In this document: positions 7,848 through 16,579 of the stretch, one piece after another
Layout: every line of letters starts with the position of its first letter
How positions within the stretch are numbered: position 1 is the stretch's first letter
DNA from: DATHGT01 sp035317605
GTDB taxonomy: Bacteria; Methylomirabilota; Methylomirabilia; Rokubacteriales; CSP1-6
Assembly: GCA_035317605.1 (NCBI GenBank)
Contig: DATHGT010000273.1
Coordinates: 1-48,371, forward strand
Reading direction: 5' to 3'
DNA length: 48,371 nucleotides
Program-made: the position numbers and the translations under genes
The notes under the pieces: generated by a model
What the model saw: only the letters and a program-made list of their open reading frames with translations
What the model was told of the DNA's origin: nothing
Database searches by the model: none

Positions 7848-9266
7848 ATGCTTGATCTCGTGATTCGTGGTGGCCAGGTCGTCACGCCGGACGGCGTGGG
7901 CTCATGGGACGTGGGAATCGAGGGCGAGAAGATCGCCGCCCTCGCCGCTCCCGGATCGCTCCCGGCCGACGCCGCGCAAGTGATCGACGCCACCGGTCAG
8001 CTCGTCATCCCCGGCGGCATCGATCCGCACGTTCACACCGCGTGGCCGATTCCCGGCCTCGACGGCGGCGTCCTGTCCAGCGCCGGCCCCGGCCAGGTGA
8101 GCCGCGCCGCGATCTGCGGCGGGACGACCACGCTCGCCGATTTCGCGGTGTGGGAGCCCGGGCTGTCGCTGGCCCAGGCGATCGCCAAGAAGGAGGAGGT
8201 GTGGCGCGAGGGCTACACCGATCACGCGCTCCACGTGATGCTTCAGGGCGCGGTGCCCGCCGACGTGATCGCCCAGATGCCCGAGGCGATCAGCGGCGGC
8301 TATCCGAGCTTCAAGATCTTCACGACCGACGTGCGGCCGGTGGGCAAGGGCCGCATGGTGCGGCTCGGCCACCTGTGGGCGGTCATGCAGTCGGCCGCGC
8401 GGCACGGCGGCATCCTCGCCATCCACGCCGAGGACGACGACCTGGTCATGTACATGTACGAGCGCGCCGAGGTCGAGGGCCTCACCGACATCCGCCACAT
8501 GCCGATGGTCCACAGCGTGATGTCGGAGGACATCGCGTTCCGCCGGGTGATGCGGCTGGCCCGCTACGTCGAGGGCGCGGCGATCTACATGGTCCACGTC
8601 AGCGCTGCGCCCGGCGTCGACGCCATCGCCGAAGCGCGCGCCGACGGGCTCGCGGTCTACGGCGAGACCCTGCACCACTACGCGACGTTCACCGCGGATG
8701 CCTACATGCGTCCCGACGGGGTGATCTACCACACGTACCCGTCGCTCAAGCACGAGGAGGACCGGCAGCGCATCTGGCGCGGCCTCGTCGACGGCTCGCT
8801 CTCGACCGTGGCCACCGACGAGCTGTGCACGCCGCGCGCGATTAAGGTGCGCAGCCGCCACGTCGCCGACGCCACCGGCGGCCACGTCGGCGTCGAGACC
8901 CGTGTGCCGATCATCTACACCGAGGGCGTCTCCAAGCGCGGGATGTCCCTCGAGCGCTTCGTCGCGGTCACCTCGACCAACGCCGCCAAGCTCCTGGGAC
9001 TCTACCCGCGCAAGGGCGCGATCGCGGTGGGCAGCGACGCCGACCTCGTGCTCTTCGACCCGCGCGTGCGCCGTACGCTACGCTCGGCCGATCTCCACGG
9101 CTCCGACTACAGCGCGTGGGACGGCTGGGAAATCCACGGCTGGCCGTCGCTCGTGATGCTCCGCGGCCGCGTCGCCGTGGAAAACGGCCAGCTCAAAGCC
9201 CAGGCCGGAGATGGCCGCGCGATCCCCCGCAAGCTCGCCGTCTCGATCCAGAACGGGACCGTTTGA
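7848..9266 (+). CDS. Dihydropyrimidinase/D-hydantoinase-type amidohydrolase
   Basis: This 472-residue metal-dependent cyclic amidohydrolase keeps the dinuclear-metal ligands: HVH at residues 61-63, a Lys in YPSFKIFTTD that is the likely carbamylated bridge, AIHAEDD, YMVHVSA and the Asp in VATDELCT. Family members hydrolyse hydantoins, dihydropyrimidines or allantoin; the last loop reads TDELCT rather than the common TDHCPF, so the substrate is uncertain. ATG 7848 has GGAGGA six bases upstream, whereas the earlier in-frame ATG at 7776 lies inside the hairpins. It follows the asparaginase and may act with it on amide nitrogen. Confidence 0.9.
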   Translation: MLDLVIRGGQVVTPDGVGSWDVGIEGEKIAALAAPGSLPADAAQVIDATGQLVIPGGIDPHVHTAWPIPGLDGGVLSSAGPGQVSRAAICGGTTTLADFAVWEPGLSLAQAIAKKEEVWREGYTDHALHVMLQGAVPADVIAQMPEAISGGYPSFKIFTTDVRPVGKGRMVRLGHLWAVMQSAARHGGILAIHAEDDDLVMYMYERAEVEGLTDIRHMPMVHSVMSEDIAFRRVMRLARYVEGAAIYMVHVSAAPGVDAIAEARADGLAVYGETLHHYATFTADAYMRPDGVIYHTYPSLKHEEDRQRIWRGLVDGSLSTVATDELCTPRAIKVRSRHVADATGGHVGVETRVPIIYTEGVSKRGMSLERFVAVTSTNAAKLLGLYPRKGAIAVGSDADLVLFDPRVRRTLRSADLHGSDYSAWDGWEIHGWPSLVMLRGRVAVENGQLKAQAGDGRAIPRKLAVSIQNGTV

Positions 9267-9273
9267 GCAGGGA

Positions 9274-9507
9274 CTAGCCGCGACGCAAGTGCTCGCGCCT
9301 GTGTTCAGCGCGTAGCGCGCGCGTGAGCGACGTGCGGCCCTTCAACATGCCCGCCGCCTGCTGAACGGGCTTCGTCATCGCCGGGACGAGAGCGAGAACG
9401 CCCCCATAATCGACGATGGAGACGGCCGCGCCTGGGTGCAGTCCGTACTTCTTGCGCAGTTCCGCCGGAATCACGATCTTGCCTCTTACAGACACGATCA
9501 CGGGCAT
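9274..9507 (-). CDS. AbrB/SpoVT-type swapped-hairpin DNA-binding protein, orphan antitoxin-like
   Basis: This 77-residue protein begins PVIVSVRGKIVIPAELRKKY, the classic AbrB/MazE/VapB-type DNA-binding domain, followed by GLHPGAAVSIVDYGG. Its C-terminal tail (LTRALRAEHRREHLRRG) would hold a toxin-binding segment in a VapB-like antitoxin. No PIN or MazF gene lies next to it: downstream is the convergent hydantoinase and 12 bases upstream is the M20 gene on the same strand. It is therefore an orphan, either a solo regulator or a survivor of a toxin-antitoxin pair. Confidence 0.85.
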   Translation of the reverse strand: MPVIVSVRGKIVIPAELRKKYGLHPGAAVSIVDYGGVLALVPAMTKPVQQAAGMLKGRTSLTRALRAEHRREHLRRG

Positions 9508-9519
9508 GAGCTTCCTGAC

Positions 9520-10707
9520 TCACCCACGTAAAGCGTCGAGCATCACGTTGAGGCCGACCTGGAGGCCGGGGGCGAGGCCGTCCTCGTTCATTTCGAACTC
9601 GGGGGCGTGGTGGGGGTGGGGGCGGCCGTCGACGGGGGCGATGCCGACCCGGAAGTAGCAGCCGGGGCGCGCCTGGAGGAAGAGGCTCATGTCGTCGCTG
9701 GCCATCACGATGTCGCCGTCGTGCACGCAGTCGTGGCCGATGGCCTCCACGGCGCTGCGCCGCACGAAGTCCGATTCCTTCTCGTGGTTGACCACGGTGG
9801 GGCAGCCGTCGGCCATCCACGAGAGATGGGCCTCGGTGCGGTACGCGCGCGCGATGTCGCGGGCATAGGCGGCCAGGCGCTCTTTGATCTGGGTGCGCAC
9901 GCGCGGGTTGAACGTGCGCAGCGAGCCGCGCAGCACCGCGCTGGCCGGGATGATGTTGTGCTTGGTCCCGCCGACGAACTGGCCGACGGTGAGCACCGCC
10001 GTCTCCTGGGCCGCGACCTCGCGCGAGACGAGGTTCTGCATGCCGACCAGGATGTTGGCGGCCGCCGTGATGGGATCCATCGAGTGATGCGGATACGCGC
10101 CGTGGCCGCCCTGACCGATCACTTCGACGTCGAAGAAGTCGGCCGAGGCCATCGAGGGGCCGGGGCGCACGGTCACGTGGCCGGCCCGGGTCTGCGTGGT
10201 CAGGTGCAGGCCGTAGATCTCGTCGACGCGCGGGCGTTCGAGCACGCCCGCCTCGATCATCGGCTTGGCGCCCCCGAAGATTTCTTCGGCGGGCTGGAAG
10301 ATGAAGACCGCGGTGCCCGGGACGTCGCGCCGTCGCGCGGCCAGGATCTCGGCCAGCGTGATCGCGATCGCGGTGTGGCCGTCGTGACCGCAGGCGTGCA
10401 TGACCCCGGGCGTCGCCGACTCGAACGGCTGATCGAGCGATTCGGTGAGCGGGAGCGCGTCGATGTCCGCGCGCCACGCGACCGTGCGGCCAGGCCGGTC
10501 GCCGTTGAGCACGCCGACCACGCCGGTCCGCCCGATGCCTGTGCGCACTTCCATGCCCGTCGCGTGAAGCCGCTCCGCGATGATCTCGGCCGTGCGCCGC
10601 TCCTCGAAGCTCAGCTCCGGGTGGCGATGAAAGTCACGGCGCAGCGCGACCAGGCTCTCCCGTCGGCGCCCGATCTCCTGGTTCCATTCCGGCGTGGTCT
10701 TGCTCAT
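9520..10707 (-). CDS. M20 family metal-dependent amidohydrolase (hippurate/IAA-amino-acid hydrolase type)
   Basis: This 395-residue enzyme has the M20D signatures: FHRHPELSFEE, RADIDALPLTE, HACGHDGHTA (metal ligands Cys and His), FQPAEE (catalytic Glu), GLHLTT, and HHAPEFEMNED near the end. Relatives cleave N-acyl amino acids or amidated auxins. No signal peptide is seen, so it probably works in the cytoplasm. The ATG at 10707 has a GGAGG-type ribosome site upstream on the minus strand. It is divergent from murA, with about 40 bases between starts, and the AbrB gene follows it closely. Confidence 0.92.
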   Translation of the reverse strand: MSKTTPEWNQEIGRRRESLVALRRDFHRHPELSFEERRTAEIIAERLHATGMEVRTGIGRTGVVGVLNGDRPGRTVAWRADIDALPLTESLDQPFESATPGVMHACGHDGHTAIAITLAEILAARRRDVPGTAVFIFQPAEEIFGGAKPMIEAGVLERPRVDEIYGLHLTTQTRAGHVTVRPGPSMASADFFDVEVIGQGGHGAYPHHSMDPITAAANILVGMQNLVSREVAAQETAVLTVGQFVGGTKHNIIPASAVLRGSLRTFNPRVRTQIKERLAAYARDIARAYRTEAHLSWMADGCPTVVNHEKESDFVRRSAVEAIGHDCVHDGDIVMASDDMSLFLQARPGCYFRVGIAPVDGRPHPHHAPEFEMNEDGLAPGLQVGLNVMLDALRG

Positions 10708-10749
10708 GGACGTCCTCCCGCGGCGAATCCGACTATGATGAGCCCGAGC

Positions 10750-12036
10750 ATGGATGAATTCGTCATCGAGGGCAAGGCGCGCCTTCAGGGGACGGTGACG
10801 CCGAGCGGCAACAAGAACGCCGCCTTCCCGCTGATCTCGGCCGCGCTCCTCACCGACGAACCCGTGCGCCTGCGCAATCTTCCCGACATCACCGACGTCC
10901 GCACGATGCTGAGCCTCGTCGAGGGACTCGGCGTGGACGTCCATCGGCACGACGGCCACACGGTCACGCTGCGCGCCGGCCGCATCACGACGACCGCTCC
11001 CGATGCCGCATTGCTGGGCCGCGTCCGCGGCGGCCTGGTCCTCACGGGACCCTTGCTCGCGCGCGAGGGCGAAGCCCGGCTCGCGCACGCGGGCGGCGAT
11101 CAGATCGGGCGGCGCCGCATCGACACGCACGTCTTCGGGCTGCAGGCGCTCGGCGCGCGGGTCGAACTCGACGAACAGCTCGTGCTCCGGGGACGACCCC
11201 TTCGGGGCGCCGACATCTTGCTGGACGAGGCGAGCGTCACCGCCACCGAGAACGTCGTGCTGGCGGCGGCGCTCGCCGAGGGCACGACCGTGCTCCGCAA
11301 CGCGGCGTGCGAGCCCCACGTGCAGGAAACGTGTCAGATGCTCACCGCGATGGGCGCGCGGATCGACGGCGTCGGCTCCAACCTGCTCCGCATCCACGGG
11401 GTACCGCGTTTGCGGGGCACCGACTTCACGCTCGGTCCGGATTTCATGGAAGTGGGGAGCTTCATCGCGCTCGGCGCGGCGCTGGGCGGAGAGATCACGA
11501 TCAAGAACGCCGGCCTCGAGCACTTGCGCATGGTGCTGAGCGTCTTCGGCCGACTGGGCGTGCGGGCGCGGCGCGACGGCGACGATCTGATCCTGCCCGG
11601 CCCGCAGTCGCTGGCGGTCACCCCGGACTTCGGCAACGCCATTCCGCGGATCGACGACGGCCCGTGGCCGGCGTTTCCGGCCGATCTCATGAGCGTGGCG
11701 CTCGTGCTCGCGACGCAGGCCGAAGGCACCGTGCTGTTTCACGAGAAGATGTACGAGAGCCGGATGTTCTTCGTCGACCGGCTGATCGGCATGGGCGCAC
11801 GCGTGGTGCTGTGCGATCCGCATCGTGTGCTCATCCACGGGCCGAGCCCCTTGCGCGGCGAGCCGCAGGGCATTCCGAGCCCCGACATCCGTGCCGGCAT
11901 CGCCCTGGTCATCGCGGCCCTCTGCGCCGAGGGACGAACGGTCATCCGCAGCATCGAGCAGATCGACCGCGGCTACGAGGACATCGACGGCAAGCTCCGG
12001 TCGCTCGGTGCGCGCATTCACCGCGTGCGCGACTGA
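10750..12036 (+). CDS. murA: UDP-N-acetylglucosamine 1-carboxyvinyltransferase, Asp-type
   Basis: The product (428 aa) catalyses the first committed step of peptidoglycan synthesis, adding enolpyruvate to UDP-GlcNAc. Family motifs are SGNKNAAFPL, the lid-loop segment AGGDQIGRRRIDTHVFGLQA, and EGTTVLRNAACEPHV. The usual active-site Cys (E. coli Cys115, in PGGCTIG) is Asp117 here (GAT 11098-11100). This natural Cys-to-Asp change occurs in mycobacteria and chlamydiae and makes MurA insensitive to fosfomycin. The start MDEFVIEGK at 10750 matches homologues; in-frame ATGs also occur at 10735 and 10738. Confidence 0.96.
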   Translation: MDEFVIEGKARLQGTVTPSGNKNAAFPLISAALLTDEPVRLRNLPDITDVRTMLSLVEGLGVDVHRHDGHTVTLRAGRITTTAPDAALLGRVRGGLVLTGPLLAREGEARLAHAGGDQIGRRRIDTHVFGLQALGARVELDEQLVLRGRPLRGADILLDEASVTATENVVLAAALAEGTTVLRNAACEPHVQETCQMLTAMGARIDGVGSNLLRIHGVPRLRGTDFTLGPDFMEVGSFIALGAALGGEITIKNAGLEHLRMVLSVFGRLGVRARRDGDDLILPGPQSLAVTPDFGNAIPRIDDGPWPAFPADLMSVALVLATQAEGTVLFHEKMYESRMFFVDRLIGMGARVVLCDPHRVLIHGPSPLRGEPQGIPSPDIRAGIALVIAALCAEGRTVIRSIEQIDRGYEDIDGKLRSLGARIHRVRD

Positions 12037-12069
12037 TCCAGGACGCCGGCAGGGTCGAGGACTGGGCGA

Positions 12070-12804
12070 ATGACCGAGAAGTTCATCGGCTACTTCCGGC
12101 TCATCGACGCCTGCGGCGAGCGAGGCTGTCCCCTGTGCCGCTGCCTGGCGGCCGAGAGCCGGCGATACCTAGAGGCGCTGCTGCACGAACAGGTCACGGA
12201 CGTCGACACACGACGGCGGATCCGTCTCTCGTGGGGATTCTGCAACTGGCACACGTGGATGCTCGTGGACATCGCTGGGTCCACGTTTGGCGCCGCGATC
12301 GTCTACGAGGACCTGGTTGGCCGCCTCCTGCGGCGGACCGGGGAGCTGCGGCAGCGGTCACGGCCCGCCGGCTGGCTCCGCGGCCTGAGGAGCGCACGTT
12401 CGCTGGCCACGCTTGTCGATCTGTGGAAGCGCCGGGCGGCGTGCCCGGGGTGCGTCGATGCCGCCGCGACCGAGGCGCGGTACCTCGACACGCTGCTCGC
12501 GTTCGTCGACGATGAGGCGTTGCGCGCTGCCTACGCGCTCTCCGACGGTCTCTGCGTGCCGCACCTCGTCCAGGCCGTCGAGCGCGAGCACGCGAACGTC
12601 GACGCGCTGGTGACGCGGACGCGCCAGGCGTGGGCGCGTCTGGGCCGCGATCTCGCCGCCTTCGTCGGCAAGCACGACCACCGCAATCGCCAGCCCTTCA
12701 CCGCGGCGGAAGCCGCGGCCTGCACGCGCGCCCTCGAGATGCTGGCCGGCGCGCGCGGCGTCTTCGGCAGCGTCCGCGGTCCGGCCGCCCCCGAGGCCCG
12801 TTGA
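12070..12804 (+). CDS. DUF6062 family protein with paired CxxC and CxxH motifs
   Basis: This 244-residue protein of unknown function carries two matched sets of Cys/His motifs: GCPLC (Cys20, Cys23) with GFCNWH (Cys58, His61), and later CPGC with GLCVPH. The spacing suggests two similar halves, each able to bind a metal ion or form a redox-active site. I recognise the family as DUF6062 from this pattern. No signal peptide or membrane segment is present. It is coupled to the MFS gene by a TTGA start/stop overlap and lies 33 bases after murA. Confidence 0.75.
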   Translation: MTEKFIGYFRLIDACGERGCPLCRCLAAESRRYLEALLHEQVTDVDTRRRIRLSWGFCNWHTWMLVDIAGSTFGAAIVYEDLVGRLLRRTGELRQRSRPAGWLRGLRSARSLATLVDLWKRRAACPGCVDAAATEARYLDTLLAFVDDEALRAAYALSDGLCVPHLVQAVEREHANVDALVTRTRQAWARLGRDLAAFVGKHDHRNRQPFTAAEAAACTRALEMLAGARGVFGSVRGPAAPEAR

Positions 12805-14015
12805 GCGGATCCTCGCCCCTTCGCCTCGAAAATTTTCGGTGGCTCGGCGCCTCGGTCCTCCTGAACTCGGTGGGGATGATGGGGGAGGTCGTGGCGCTGG
12901 GCTGGCTGGCTCTCCAGCTGACCAACTCGCCCCTGCTCGTCGGCGTCGCGATGGGCATGCGCGCGCTGCCGCTGTTCTTCGTGGGCGTGCCGGCCGGAGC
13001 GCTGGCCGACCGGGTGCCGCGTCACCGTCTCCTGATCGCGACCGGCGCGGGCCAGGCGCTCACGTCGTCCACCCTCGGCACACTCACGCTCCTGGGCGTG
13101 GTCGGCCTCCCTCACGTGCTCGCGCTGACGCTCGCCGCCGGCGTGCTCCGCGGCGTCGAGCACGCGGCCCGTCAGAGCTACACCCACGACGTGGTGGGGG
13201 CCGCCGGGCTCGTCAAGGGATTCGCCCTGCTCGGCGTCGCGATGCGCGGCGGCTGGCTGCTGGGCTCGCTCGGTGTCGGCGCGATCATCGCCCGTTATCA
13301 CACCGGCGCCGGGTATCTCTTCGTCGCCTGCGGCTATCTCGCCGGCGCGCTGGTGCTGCTGCTGGTCTCGCGACCCGCGCCGACGTCATCGTCGGCTGAA
13401 CCCGGTTCGCTCTGGCGCAGCGTGACCGAGTTCCTCACCGCCGTGCGGACGGATCGGGCGCTGCTCGTGCTCATGGCCCTCACCGCGGGCGCCGAGATGC
13501 TCGGCTTCGCGCACCAGGTGCTGCTGCCGAGCCTCGCGCGCGACGTCCTGCACTCCGGACCGGAGGGGCTCGGCGTGCTGAACGGCGCGCGCGCGGTCGG
13601 CGGGATCCTCGGTCTCGCCGCCGCCGTGCTGACTCGGAACGCCGCCCGCGGCACCGGCGCCCTGTTCCTGTTCGTGATCGGCGCCTTCGGGGTGAGCCTG
13701 ATCGGGCTCGGGGCCGCGCCTTACCTCGTCGGCTTCGTCGGCGTCGTGCTGGTGTTGACGATCGCCAACGCGGCCGGCGCCCTCGCGGATCTCCTCTCCC
13801 AGAGCCTGCTCCAGCTCAGCGTGCCGCCACACCTGCGCGGGCGCGCCGGAGGCGCCTGGGTGCTGGCCATCGGGCTCGCGCCGGTCGGGCAGCTCCAGAT
13901 CGGCGCACTCGCCTCGCTCTTCGGCGTGAGCGCCGCGCTCGCGGCCAGCGGCCTGGCGCTGGTCGCGCTGGCCGTCGGCGCCACGGTGCTCTTCCCGCGC
14001 GTCCGGCGGATGTGA
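12801..14015 (+). CDS. Major facilitator superfamily transporter (enterobactin-exporter-like)
   Basis: This 404-residue integral membrane protein has about twelve hydrophobic segments. The loop between helices 2 and 3 reads GALADRVPRHRL, a standard MFS motif A variant. The arrangement resembles the EntS-like/DHA3 group of exporters, but the substrate cannot be told. The start is TTG 12801, overlapping the preceding TGA (TTGA) and beginning just before LRLENFRWLG, where homologues begin. It is followed by the dioxygenase gene after 68 bases. Confidence 0.87.
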   Translation: MSGSSPLRLENFRWLGASVLLNSVGMMGEVVALGWLALQLTNSPLLVGVAMGMRALPLFFVGVPAGALADRVPRHRLLIATGAGQALTSSTLGTLTLLGVVGLPHVLALTLAAGVLRGVEHAARQSYTHDVVGAAGLVKGFALLGVAMRGGWLLGSLGVGAIIARYHTGAGYLFVACGYLAGALVLLLVSRPAPTSSSAEPGSLWRSVTEFLTAVRTDRALLVLMALTAGAEMLGFAHQVLLPSLARDVLHSGPEGLGVLNGARAVGGILGLAAAVLTRNAARGTGALFLFVIGAFGVSLIGLGAAPYLVGFVGVVLVLTIANAAGALADLLSQSLLQLSVPPHLRGRAGGAWVLAIGLAPVGQLQIGALASLFGVSAALAASGLALVALAVGATVLFPRVRRM

Positions 14016-14083
14016 GGTTCGCGTTACCGCGTCCGGCCGCGGCGGGGCTACAATCCCAGGCACGTCCCAGAGGAGGGCCCGCG

Positions 14084-14965
14084 ATGAACGTCAAGATGCG
14101 CCAGATCGGTCCGTGCTTTGCCGCCGAGGTCGACGGGATCGACATGCGGAAGCCGCTGTCCCCCGACGAGGTGACGGCGATCCACGACGGCATGAACGAG
14201 TACGCGGTGCTCGTCTTCCACGACCAGGACATCGACGGCGCGCAGCACCTCGCCTTCACCCTCAGTCTGGGCGAGCTGGAGGCACCGACCCGGGCCAGCC
14301 TGCGCGAGGCCGACGACTACCGGTTGCCCACCACGTTCAACGACGTGTCGAACCTCGACAAGAACAACCAGGTCTTCGCCCGCGACGACCGGCGCCGGCT
14401 CTTCGCGATCGGCAACCGGCTCTGGCACTCCGACAGCTCGTTCAAGGTCGTCCCCGCGAAGTACTCGCTCCTGCACGCGCGGAGCACCCCGTCGAAGGGC
14501 GGCAACACCGAGTTCGCGGACATGCGCGCGGCCTACGACGCCCTCGACGCCGAGACCAGGGCCGAGATCGAGGACCTGATCTGTGAGCATTCGCAGATCT
14601 TCTCGCGCCAGCAGATCGGCTTCTTCGACCTCAACGAGGAGGAGCGCGCCCGCTTCAAGCCCGTGCGCCAGCGACTGGTGCGCACCCATCCGGCGACCGG
14701 ACGCAAGTCCCTGTTCCTGGCCTCGCACGCGGGCAGCATCGTGGGCTGGCCGGTGCCCGAGGCGCGCCTGCTCCTGCGTGACCTGAGCGAGCACGCGACC
14801 CAGCGCGAGTTCGTCTATTCCCACAAGTGGAGCGTCGGCGACATGGTGATGTGGGACAACCGGCGCACCATGCACCGAGGCCGGGCCTTCCCCGCAAACG
14901 AGAAGCGCGACGTGCGCCGGACCACGCTGGCCGGCGAAGGCCCCACCGCGGCACAGGTCGGTTGA
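14084..14965 (+). CDS. TfdA/TauD family Fe(II)/2-oxoglutarate-dependent dioxygenase
   Basis: This 293-residue enzyme shows the facial triad: His115 and Asp117 in NRLWHSDSSF and a distal His in RTMHRGRAF, followed by Arg residues for 2-oxoglutarate (RRTTL). The NxLWHSDSSF form is typical of the TfdA (2,4-dichlorophenoxyacetate dioxygenase-like) branch rather than taurine dioxygenase. The substrate is not predictable from sequence alone. A strong GAGGAGG site (14070-14076) precedes ATG 14084. The next gene starts at the TGA as TTGA, so they are coupled. Confidence 0.92.
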   Translation: MNVKMRQIGPCFAAEVDGIDMRKPLSPDEVTAIHDGMNEYAVLVFHDQDIDGAQHLAFTLSLGELEAPTRASLREADDYRLPTTFNDVSNLDKNNQVFARDDRRRLFAIGNRLWHSDSSFKVVPAKYSLLHARSTPSKGGNTEFADMRAAYDALDAETRAEIEDLICEHSQIFSRQQIGFFDLNEEERARFKPVRQRLVRTHPATGRKSLFLASHAGSIVGWPVPEARLLLRDLSEHATQREFVYSHKWSVGDMVMWDNRRTMHRGRAFPANEKRDVRRTTLAGEGPTAAQVG

Positions 14966-15552
14966 GCCGAAGACCGGCCGCGGCGTTCCTCGCCGCGACG
15001 GCCTTCGTCCTCGGACTCGCGTTCGCGGGAGCGGCCGAGGCGAAGGAGCGGGACGGGGTCACGTTCGAGGATCGCGTCGCCGTCGACGGAAAAACGCTCG
15101 TCCTCAACGGCCGGCCGGGCCTGCGCGTGCGCAAGATCCTGCTCGTGTCGGTCAAGGTCTACGTGATCGGGCTCTACGTCGACGCCCCCTCGACCGATGC
15201 CCGCGCGATCCTCGCCGCCGATCGGATCAAGCGCGTGGACCTCGTCGTGCGGCGCGACTTGAGTGGCCCCGACGTCGCCAACGCGATCGCGGAGGCGATG
15301 AACGAGGCGAACCCCGCCCGCAAGGACAGCCTCGCGCCGCGGATCGCCAGCTTTCAGAAGCTCTTCCCGAACGTGGCGACCGGTGAGCGCATCTCGCTCA
15401 CGTACCTTCCCGGCAAGGGAACCGCCGTCGCCATCCAGGGCTCCGACAAGGGATCGATCGCCGGCGAGGATTTTGCCGAGGCGTTGTTCTCCGTCTGGCT
15501 CGGAGCCCGCCCCATCCAGGAAGACGTGAAGAACGATCTCCTGGGCCGATAG
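14962..15552 (+). CDS. Exported chalcone-isomerase-fold protein
   Basis: This 196-residue protein has a clear signal peptide (AAFLAATAFVLGLAFAGAAEA, cleaved near residue 27). The mature part, with LRVRKILLVSVKVYVIGLY and later LTYLPGKGTAVAI and FAEALFSVWLGARPI, matches the bacterial chalcone-isomerase-like family. Members are periplasmic and probably bind lipids or fatty acids rather than catalyse flavonoid isomerisation. TTG 14962 is chosen for its TTGA overlap with the dioxygenase and because it precedes the signal peptide directly. Confidence 0.85.
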   Translation: MSRRPAAAFLAATAFVLGLAFAGAAEAKERDGVTFEDRVAVDGKTLVLNGRPGLRVRKILLVSVKVYVIGLYVDAPSTDARAILAADRIKRVDLVVRRDLSGPDVANAIAEAMNEANPARKDSLAPRIASFQKLFPNVATGERISLTYLPGKGTAVAIQGSDKGSIAGEDFAEALFSVWLGARPIQEDVKNDLLGR

Positions 15553-15559
15553 GGGCACC

Positions 15560-16552
15560 ATGGCGAGGATCGGGGTCGCGTTCAGCGGGGGGTTGCCGCC
15601 GACGGACATCGTCGAGTGCGTGAAGCTCGCCGATGATCTCGGCTACGAGTCGGCGTGGGTCGCGGAGGGGCACGGTGGCGATCAGTTCGCGATCCTCGCC
15701 GCCTGCGCCGTGAGCACACGACGCATCAAGCTGGGGACCAGCATCTCGAGCGTGTTCGTGCGGAGCGCGACCACGATCGGCATGGCGGCGGCCACCGTCG
15801 ATCAGCTCTCGGGCGGGCGGTTCATCCTCGGGCTCGGCTCCAGTCACCGGGTGCAGGTCGAGCCGGAGCACGGGGTGCCGTTCGTCCAGCCGACGCAGCG
15901 CCTGCGCGAGACCGTGGACGTCGCCCGCGCGCTTCTGCGCGACGGCACGGTGGGCTACGCGGGCAAGGTCGTCGCGATCGAGCGCTTCGAGCTGTGGTTC
16001 ACGCCGCTGAGACGCGAGATCCCGATCTACATCTCGGCGTTGTTTCCCACGATGCTCCAGATCGGCGGCGAGATCGCCGACGGCGTGCTGCTCACGTGGC
16101 CGACGACGGCGAGCGGACACCGCGCGGCCGAGAACGTGGCCGTCGGCGCCCGCCGCGCCGGGCGCGAGCCCGCGGAGGTCGACCTCGCGTCGCTGATTCC
16201 GTGTTACGTCGCTCGCGACCAGCAGGCCGCGTTCGACGGGATGCGCAACGCGGTCGCGTTCTACGCGGGCTTCTTCCCGCGCTACAACCGCCTGCTCGCC
16301 GAGGCCGGCTTCGCGGAGGCCGTCGCGCGGATCAAGGAAGCGTTCGACGCCGACGATCGAGTAGAGGCCGCACGCCGGGTGCCCGACGAGTTGCTGGCGG
16401 CGATCTCGGCGGCCGGGACGGCCGAGCAGTGCCGCGCCAGGGTGGAGGCCTACCGTCGCTCGGGAATCGCGCTGCCGATCATCAGCCCACGAGCCGGCGG
16501 GCCGGACGGCAAGGCCATGGCGATCGAGGCCATTCGCGCCTGCGCGCCGTGA
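15560..16552 (+). CDS. LLM class flavin-dependent oxidoreductase (luciferase-like)
   Basis: This 330-residue TIM-barrel protein carries family signatures: ADDLGYESAWVAEGHGGDQF, RIKLGTSISSVF, LSGGRFILGLGSS, and GEIADGVLLTWPT. Members use FMN or coenzyme F420 to oxidise or reduce organic substrates; the cofactor cannot be decided here. It starts at ATG 15560, seven bases after the chalcone-isomerase-like gene, so it probably ends the 14084-16552 transcript. It converges with the oxidoreductase gene on the other strand, 27 bases away. Confidence 0.92.
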   Translation: MARIGVAFSGGLPPTDIVECVKLADDLGYESAWVAEGHGGDQFAILAACAVSTRRIKLGTSISSVFVRSATTIGMAAATVDQLSGGRFILGLGSSHRVQVEPEHGVPFVQPTQRLRETVDVARALLRDGTVGYAGKVVAIERFELWFTPLRREIPIYISALFPTMLQIGGEIADGVLLTWPTTASGHRAAENVAVGARRAGREPAEVDLASLIPCYVARDQQAAFDGMRNAVAFYAGFFPRYNRLLAEAGFAEAVARIKEAFDADDRVEAARRVPDELLAAISAAGTAEQCRARVEAYRRSGIALPIISPRAGGPDGKAMAIEAIRACAP

Positions 16553-16579
16553 GAAGCGCCCCCCGACCCGACTCGCGAT

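Noticed and set aside
9607..10749. Plus-strand extension of murA by several hundred codons upstream
   Set aside because: This part is the complement of the M20 hydrolase; MurA homologues begin at MDEFVIEG, at 10750.
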